This document shows, in pieces, positions 50,501 to 59,500 of a stretch of DNA of 64,000 bases. Position numbers and translations under genes: made by a program. This DNA is from Streptomyces dangxiongensis (lineage in GTDB: Bacteria; Actinomycetota; Actinomycetes; Streptomycetales; Streptomycetaceae), in assembly GCF_003675325.1 (NCBI RefSeq), contig NZ_CP033073.1, forward strand, positions 7,750,001 to 7,814,000. Direction: 5' to 3'. Position 1 is the stretch's first letter. Every line of letters begins with the position of its first letter. The notes below the pieces were generated by a model. The model searched no databases. It worked only from the letters and a program-made list of their open reading frames with translations, and was not told the origin of the DNA.

Positions 50501-53500
50501 CACGGCCGGCTGGTGTGGGTGCGCCCGCTGCTCGCCGACCTGCGGCCGGCCGAGGAGAGGGAGGCGGCCGTGCGCGAGTACGACGTCCGGTTCGCGACGA
50601 CCGCCGGAAGCACGGAACGCACCCGCGAGCGCACCCTCGGCGCGGACTCGGCCCTGCTGCTCGGCTTCAGCACCGCCTCCGCGGTGGCCTCGTCGATGAT
50701 CCTCGGCATGCCGCAGTTCCGGGTCGATTCGGCCGCCGAGCGCTCCGAGACCCAGCGGCGCAACGTCATTTCCGGGCGGACGCTGTTCATCGGCGGCAAC
50801 AGGCCGTTCCTGGCGGGGCTCCGGGTGGACGTCTTCGTCGACGGTGTCGCGCACCGGTCCGGCGCCGTCCACGACCGCGGCCTGCGGGTGGAGTTCCCGA
50901 ACGAGTACACCGGCGCCGACGCACCGCGTCCCCCCATGGGCGACCCCGCCCCGGCCCTGCCGCCCGGCGAGGCTCGGCCGGGACGGAACCGGGTCGTGCT
51001 GAACGCCGCCGACCTGAGCCCGCTGGTGGCGGCCCTGCACCGCACCCTGCGCGGAGCCGGGCTGAACGCCGCCACGGCCGAACGGGTCATGACCCACGCA
51101 CGGGACCTGCTCAACGAGCGGACCGCCCGCACGCGCGGCCGGTGGTGGCTGACCAATGGCGACATCTCCGGGGAGATCCACGTACCGGGCGCCGCCGGTC
51201 GGCGGTCGTTCCGCGGCCGTCTCAGGGTGCGGGCCCGGATCGAGGGCCTGGAGTACGCCGGGCTCACCGAGAACGTCCAGATCCGCGAGGACCTGGGGGG
51301 CGGCGCGGCACGCGGACTCGGCCGGGCGGCCGGCGGCAGCGCAGGCATCTCCTTCGGCTACAACGCGTACGGCTTCTCGATGCCGGTCACCGACGGCAAC
51401 GCCGACCCGGCGGCCAAGGGCCTGCTGCCGATGTTCGGCGTCGGGTTCGACCGCGGCACGAGCAGCGGTCTGTCGGTCACCTCGCAGACCCTGGGCCACA
51501 CCGTCCTCAACGTCCGCGAGACCCAGGCCCGGTACCGGGCCAAGCTGCGGATCACGGTCTCCGTCGAATCCCCGACCCACCCGCGCATCGGTGCGGTGTC
51601 CGAGGTGACCGAGGCGGAGATCGGGGTGCCGTGGCGCGACGGTCAGGGCGTGGCCGACCTGGAGCGGAGCGTGCTCGGCGCCGTCCTCCCCTCCACGGTC
51701 GCACCCGAGGCGTCCACGGACCGGTCCGACCCGGTGGAGACCTCCGCCCCCGTGCGGGAGCTGCTGCGGCTGTCCGGCACCGCGCCGGTACGGTCCATGG
51801 AACCCCCGCGGGGACTGGACCCGGTCGTCCGGCAGGGTCAGGAAGCGGCGGACGAGGAAGCGCCGGACGGGAAAGCGGCGGACGAATCGGACGCCGTCGA
51901 GCCGTTGGCGCTGGCCGCGCGGCGCGGCCTCGGCTTCGCCATGGCCATGGACATGGCGGGCGCGGAGGTCGTACAGGACCAGTTGAGCTGGGCGCTGAAG
52001 CAGATGGTCCCGCCCGCGGTCCGGCGCTTCGCCGACTGGACGGCGGTGGAGGCCCAACTCGGCCTGCACTTCGGCCGGCCCGCGCTGGAGGGCAGGCTGC
52101 CGCTCGAAGAGACCGTGCACATGGTGACCGTGGGCGGGGAGCGCTACCGGGCGTCGGTCAAGGCCATCCTGCGGGACCGGAAGCCCGGTGACAGCTACGC
52201 GATGACGGTCAACGCGCGGGCCGCCCGGACCGAGACGGTGACCGGTCAGCGGGGCGCCGAGTGGAGCGCCGTGGCCGGCGCGGGCGGTGGCGTACTGGTG
52301 CCGCTCGGCGGCTCCACCCGGCTGCGGATCGGCGGCCTGACGGTCCGCGGCGGTGTCGAACGGTCCCGGGAGGAGCAGTTCACCGCGGCCAACACCGTCT
52401 ACCGCCGTACCGAGACCGAGGGCGAGGTCGACGAGCACGTCTACGACACGGTCTACGAACTGTCGTTGAGCCCGGAGCGCCCGGACCGGCGCCGGCGCGC
52501 CGAGCGGTGGTGGATCGAGCGGCCGTACCTCACGACCACGATCGTGGTGCCCCGGCAGAACGTGCCCGCCCAGCCGCGCGAGCCCGTCCCGCTCGCCGAG
52601 GTGGGCCGGACCACGTACCTGCGCGCCTGGCCCCATCCTGCCCACAGCGAGGTCGACTTCACGCAGGGCGGTACCGGCGGCGTGTACCCCGCCTTCCTCG
52701 TCATGCCGCAACTGACGCTCCTGGCGGCAACGGGCTACCGGCAGCTAACCGGACTGCCCGAGCGCTGGCTGGCCGACCCCGCACGCTGGCCGCAGCAACT
52801 GGCGGAACTGACCGATGCCGCCGCGCTCGCCGCGCGCCTCGGTGCCCTGACCGGACCGGACGGGCTCGTCACCGCGCTGCCCAAGCGGGACGGCTGGCGG
52901 TACGAGGCCCGGTTGAGGATGCGTGCCGTCGCGGCGCAGGACCTGGGCGAGACCGCCGGTGACACGGAGATCGAGCAGTACTCGCAGGCGACCGACCGGT
53001 ACGCCCGCGCGGAGAAGACCGGGTGGCACGCGGGCCTGAACGCGAACGCCGGACCGCAGATCGGCGTCGGCGCCCTGGCGGGCGGCGGCTCGCACCACGG
53101 GGACGCGTCGGTCCTGGCCCGGCAGGAAGAGGAGGAGGGCCCCGCCCAGGAACACCACCGGCAGGGCGGAGCGGGCCTGCGGGCCGTCGCGCTGGCCCAG
53201 ACCGGGGTCCAGTGGGCGTGGGGACGCGGCCGGGAACGGCTGCGGGGCATGGTGGAGATCAGCCGCGCCACCTACCGGGAGAAGACGCACGTCATCGAGG
53301 CCTCCCCGGTCTTCGAGGTGACGGTGGTGCGCTCCAAGGGCGGTAGACGCGAGGAATCCGTCCGCTACCTGCGCGTCGAGCACGGGCTGGAGATGCTGGT
53401 GCCCGCCCGCCGCGTGCCGGACCTGCTGCCGCCCCGCACCACGCCGGCCCCCGCCCCCGTCTCCGCCCCCGCCGGAACAGCCGAGGACGGCGCGCAGACC

Positions 53501-56500
53501 CCGCCGAGCGGCGTGGCCCAGGCCGGGCCTTCGCACTCCGGACAGAGGGACTCCGCCCCCGCCCGGCCCGGCCCGTCGACGTCCGGCCCGTCAGAAGCCG
53601 GTCCGTCGGAGGCCGGCCTTGCGCAGGTCGTCGGCCCGTCCACCTCCGTCCCGCCCAGGGCCGCCGCGCTGGCCCGCAGCCACCTGCTCGGCCTTCCCCT
53701 GCCCGGCGCCGTGCACGTGGAGCGGCTGCGTGCCGACGCCGTGCTGGAGACGATCGTGCGACGGCTGGAGGGACGCGGCGCGCTGAGCAGGAGCGGGTCG
53801 GCGCGCGACCACCTGCTGCGGGCACTGCGCGCCACCTTCTCCTCCGACGCCCTCCAGACCCAGTACACGGCCCTGACCGGCACCGGCGTCGCACGCTGGT
53901 TCCCGCTCAGCGGCCCCTTCGGCAGCACCCGGTACGTGTGGGTCATGGTGACCGCCGACCTGGAACCGGCACACGCTCACCAGTCGCGCCCGAAGGTCAA
54001 GCTCACCCTGCGCTCCGAAGGGGTCACCGAGGAGAAGAGCGGCGGTGAGCGCTCCTTCCACGCCGGCGCCGGCCTCAGCGCCCGCACCCGTATCGGTGAC
54101 CACGACGGCCACGGCGGCACCGAGATCGAGGCCTCCTACGGGATGAGCCGGAAACGGTCGCACCAGGAAGCCCGTCAGATCGTCGACATCGCGCGGGCCA
54201 ACACCCGCGAGGGATCGGAGGAGTTCGAACACGAGCTGACCTTCCGGATCCGGATGGGCGCGACGACCGAACCGCCCGCCGCGCTGTCCGTGCCGGCGCA
54301 GGCCGTGCGGGACGCGGCCCTGCGCGTGGCGGCGCTGGTGCGCCGGCGGGACGCGGCCCGCCGGGTCGATCCGGTGCGGATGTGGACCTGGCAGGACGAC
54401 GGCCACGGCGACGGCGCGACGGTCACCGGGGACGTACGGCTGCTCGTCCCGACCCACCTGACGGTCCCCGTCGAACAGCCGGTGGCGCCGGTCGAGGCAC
54501 GGGAACGGCCGCAGGGGACGCCGATGTGGACGCCCCCGGTCGCGGACCGGCCCACGGCGCCGCCCGAGGGCCTGACCGACTACATCCACCCCTGGGGCGT
54601 GCCGGCCGCGTACGCCGCGCAGCGGTGGGTCAAGGCCGCGGCGCACATGTCGGTGCACGCCCCCGACCTGACCCGCGAGGGCGCGTGGCAGGTGCCCGGG
54701 CTCGACCCCCTCACCGCGGCCGGCATGAGCTACGACCACCACACCTCGACCACGATGTGGCGGGCCAACATCGCCCGGCTGCTGCAACACCGCTACCAGG
54801 TGCCGGTCGGCGGGCGCACCCTCACGGTCGGTATGGAACTGACCAGGGCCGAGGTCGTCGGCCCGGTCGAGGGCGTCGAGTTCAAGGCCCGCCGGTACCA
54901 GCAGGACCACACCAGCCCCAAGAGCGAGCGGAGCAGCTCCCGCGGAGGTGTGCTCTCCCTGGGCCCCGAGGCGGGAGGCACCGCGGACGGGCACCGCGTC
55001 TTCGACCGGCTGACCTTCGACGTGTACGGCGTGCGCACGGGCCACAGGGAAGGCTTCGAGGCGGGGGAGACCCGGGAGTCGAACCGGGAGGCCACCCGCA
55101 GGTACCGCCACTACCGGTTCGACGTGACGGTGGTCGCCCAGCGGGAGAACGGTGCCCGCCGGGCGCTGAACATCAAGGTGCCCGGCGGTCTGTTCGCGAT
55201 GCTCCCGCTGGACCGCGACGGCCACCTGGCCGGCGGGCTGGAGCAGGCCCTGCCCCACCTCTTCCCGCCGCCCCGGCCCACCGGCGTGCTCCAGGGCGCG
55301 CCGCTCGGCGAGCCGATCGAGGTGCACCCCGCGGCCCGGACGATCGGCATCCCGCGTGCCGGACTGCCGTACCTGCCCGAGGTCGTCCGGACCCTGCGGA
55401 CCATGGTCGAGCAGACGGGACAGCGCGTGTCCGGGGACGTCTGGGACCAGTTGCCGCAACGTCTGCTCAGCAACTACCGCTACCTGGTGCCGGGCGAGGG
55501 CGAGTTCGCGAACGCGGGCCTGCTCGTGCCGCTGGGCGGTGCCGAGGCGCTGATCACGCTCGACCCGCGGGACCCGAGGACGGTGCGCCACCCGGCCGCG
55601 TCGTACGACGGCCCCTCGGCGCTGGAGACCATTCCCGAGGAGCCGGAGCCCGCCGCGTCCGGCGAGCCCACGGCCGAATCCGCGTCCGGTCCGGCGCCCG
55701 GGCCCCTGGCTCTGATACCCGGACGCGATACCGCTCCCGAGCGGTTCCACGCCAACCAGGCGATCAACGCCTCGTTCCTGACCGGCGCCCACGTGGAGAC
55801 CCGCTCGGGCCCGACCAGCGCCACGCGCGGCGGGATCTCGATGTCGTACGGCATCGGTCTCGGCCCCGGCGTGCTGGAGGTCGCGAGGGTCGGCGCGGGC
55901 GTCTCCGGTACGGCCAACGCCTCCAGCCGGTCAACGAGTCGGGTCGGTGACGCGGAGGGCGGCCATGTGGAGATCGCCGACGCCGACTCCACGATGGTCG
56001 CCTACCGGCCCCACTGGTCGGTGCGCGTGCGCACGGACGCGAAGCGCCACTGGGAGGACGTCCCCCCGGTGGAGGTCACGACCGAGGGCGACCGCCGGCT
56101 GCTGCTCTACGTGCCGGAGCACTACCTCCAGCAGGCGCCGGAGCAGGTCGTCGCGTCCGGAACCGGAGGGCTGGAGCACCGGCTGCCGGCCGTGTACCAC
56201 GCGTCCGGCCTGACCGGCCTGCCCGCCCTGTTCGACCGGATCGTCACCGCCGCTCGCGGACAGGGGCTGGAGCTTCCGGTCGGCAGCGTGCCCCGCAACG
56301 AGCTGCTCCAGAAGCTGTGGAACCTGGACTCCCACCTGGACGCTGCCGTCGGTGACGCGGGCGGCTACGCCTTCGCCCTGCACGACCGGTACGGCAGGCC
56401 GGTCGCGACGATCCGGGTGCACACGGTGCGGTCCTCGCGTGTCACCCGGGTCGGCGCCACCAGCGACAAGGCCCCGATCGAGAACGTCAGAACGGCGATC

Positions 56501-59500
56501 GACGGCACCAGCGGCGGTCACACGGTCGGCAACTCCACCACGGTCAGCCTGCCGTCGGCAGAACTGAACCTGGCACCGGTGCCGTTCCAGGACCCCGACC
56601 TGGGCGCAGGTGTCAGTGCGTCACTGGCGATGACGTGGTCCAACTCCGACGGGATCAGTGCCGGCCGTACCGGTCTGTGGGTCGTGGTGCCGCGCTTCAC
56701 CGGACACACGGCCGCCTACCGGCTGGAGTTCACGCACAGCGCCGTGGTGTCGGTGCGCGGGGCAGGGCCCGTCAGGACGCCGGCGGTGTCCGGCCAGGGC
56801 CTGGTGCGGATGCCGGAACCCGAGGCGTTCCGGTACGGCTTCCCGGTGGACGAGGAGACGCTGTCGACGGACGACGCGGCCGTCCCGGCCGGCCCGGTCG
56901 CGGAGCCCGGTGAGGCGACGGCGGTCACTCCCGCGCCGTCGCGGACCGTGCCGTACGACCCCGAGCGGATCCGCGGCACCGTCCACCGCCCGGACGAGCA
57001 CGTCGAGGTGCCGCCGCATGTCGCCGAGGGGACCGGCATCGGCATGGGCATCGTCGAGTTCGACGACGACACGGTCCGTGTGCTGAGGAACCGGCTGACC
57101 AAGAAGCTCGTCGAGCTCGGCTTCCTGCCCACGGACGAGGCGTCGCCGCTGGCCGCCGACCGCTGGTGGACGCACGGCAACGAGCTGGACAGCCTGCAGG
57201 AGAACGTCGAGAAGCTGGACAAGTGGGCGTCCCGGCGCGGACTGGAGTCGCACTACGACCAGTTGCACCAGTCCGGCCTCGTCTTCACCCTGTACCGGCG
57301 CCGCGGCGCCCTCGGTGTCGACCTCGACCTGGACGCCGTGAAGATCACCATCAGGGCGACCCCCTCTGAGGGCAGGGAACCGGAATACCTCGGCTCCACC
57401 GACGAGATGGCCGTGGTCAACCTCGCGATGGGCATGGACACCGCCGGCCAGACCAGCGGCGGCGGCAGGTCCATCGCGCTCAGCTTCCGGCTCAAGGCCC
57501 TGACCGACCAGCTCCGGGGCGCGGTCACCGGCTTCGACGTACGGCGCGCGGTGGGCGCCACCGACAGCGTCTCCTTCCTCAACAACCGCCCCGAACTGCT
57601 GGAGTACCCCGGCACCGTCCACAAGCACGCCCTGTACATCGACCTCACGGCCACCCTGGAACTCCAGCACAGCGGCCTGCAGGGCCGGATCCGGCCCGAG
57701 GCACGCGACCCGTGGCCGATCACGCTGTACCAGAAGCGGGCCGTGGCCTACCTGCCGCCGCTCGGCGACCTGAAACACCCCGGCAAGACGTCGCAGCGCC
57801 GCACGCCGGCCTCGGTGCTCGACCGGGCGGTGATCTACCACGTCGACGCCACCGGCCTGCGCGACGCGGCCACGACGGTGCTGGGCGAGCTGACCGGCCC
57901 GCAGGGCCCGGCCGACCAGGAACTGCACTCCTTCACCAGCACCATCCAGGTGCGGGCGCACCTGAAGGAGATCCTCAACGGGCACTACACCAGCGACCAG
58001 TTCTTCGACACCGGCTTCCGCAACACCTTCGGCGCGGTCGACGTCCGGGGCCGCATGGGACCCTCCGCGTTCGCCGGGGCCACCAAGGACAAGTTCGTCC
58101 TGGGCGTGATCAGGCTCTGGATGAGCCAGACCAACGGCACCGACTCGTCGTCCGCCGGCGTGGCGTGGACGCAGGCCGGCGTCACCGTCGGCGGGGCGGT
58201 GGGTGACGCGTCCGTCCAGGGTGAGGCGGGAGCCTCCCGGAGCCGGCAGTGGAACACCTCGTCCAGCCAGGGGCGCACCGGTGCCAAGGAGCTGATCCAG
58301 CTCGACTTCAACCGCGCGTACGCGTACCGCACCGAAGTGACCTTCGAGGTCTCCAGCCGCCTGGAGAAGACCGCGAAACTGCTGCCGGGCACCTACCGGT
58401 CGGACCGGCAGCAGGTCACCGGCCGTACCGCTCTGTACGTGCTGTCGGAGCCGGAGGCGCTGGAGCAGTACGCCGGCGACGTCCTCCCGGTCTCCGACGA
58501 GCAGCTCGTCGACGTCATGAACCGCTGGTACCGCGGCGAGGTCAGGCTCAGCGGCAACACGGTGGCGGGCCTGCTGTCACGCTGGGTGCTGGACACCCCC
58601 GAGCTGGATCCGGCCCTCGAACCCGCCGCGAGCCGCACCGACCTCGCGGACCTGCTGGCCCGGCTCCACGAGGACGACGTCCTGCCGGTGCTGGACCGGA
58701 CGGCCAGGACCGTGTTCACCATCCGTTTCGGGCGGGCCCTGAAGGAGCCGGCGAACCCCTTCACCCAGGTCGGGTTCCCGGAGTACCTCACCCGGCAGGA
58801 CCGCGGCGGCCGGATCCTGGGCCACAGCGGGGTGCACGCGTTCGGCTACCGGGACGGCCGGTCGACCTACGACATCGTGCGCCGGCAGGTGGACCAGGTC
58901 GCGCCCGGACTGCTGGCCTCGCGGCCCGCGCTGTGGACCGGCGACGGGCGCAGGGTCGGCCGGCTCCAGGGCGCGGTGAACATCCTCCAGTCCCTGCTGG
59001 CCGAAGGCCGCGACTCCGCGATGCTGGAAGACCTGCTCTCCCCCCACGGCCACACGTTCTACCTGGTCAACCCCATCGGCTGGCTGCTGTCCGACATCGT
59101 CGAGATCAACCTGACCGCCACCTTGGACTCCGACCCGCAGGTGCGCGACTTCCGGCCCGGGACCGGCCTGGAGAACTACCAGCACGGCTACGTGAGCAGT
59201 GCGGCCACCACCTCCCGGGACGACTCCCAGAGCTTCACCGCCGGCCGGCTCGGCGCCGGTGAGGCGCACACGTCCCACAGTGGCGGGATCGGTGTCGGCC
59301 AGGGAGCCCACCGGGGCGTCACGTGGGCCGAGACGGGGACCCTGGAGAACACCGTGTACGGGTGGAAAGACATCTACGTGGCCCGCTTCGACCACACCCT
59401 CACCGTCAGGGTCCGCCGCCTCGACATGGCCGGCCGGCCGCTGAACAACTGGCTGGCCGGGCTGTACCGCGGCCTGTCCACCGCCCGCTCCGCCACCAGC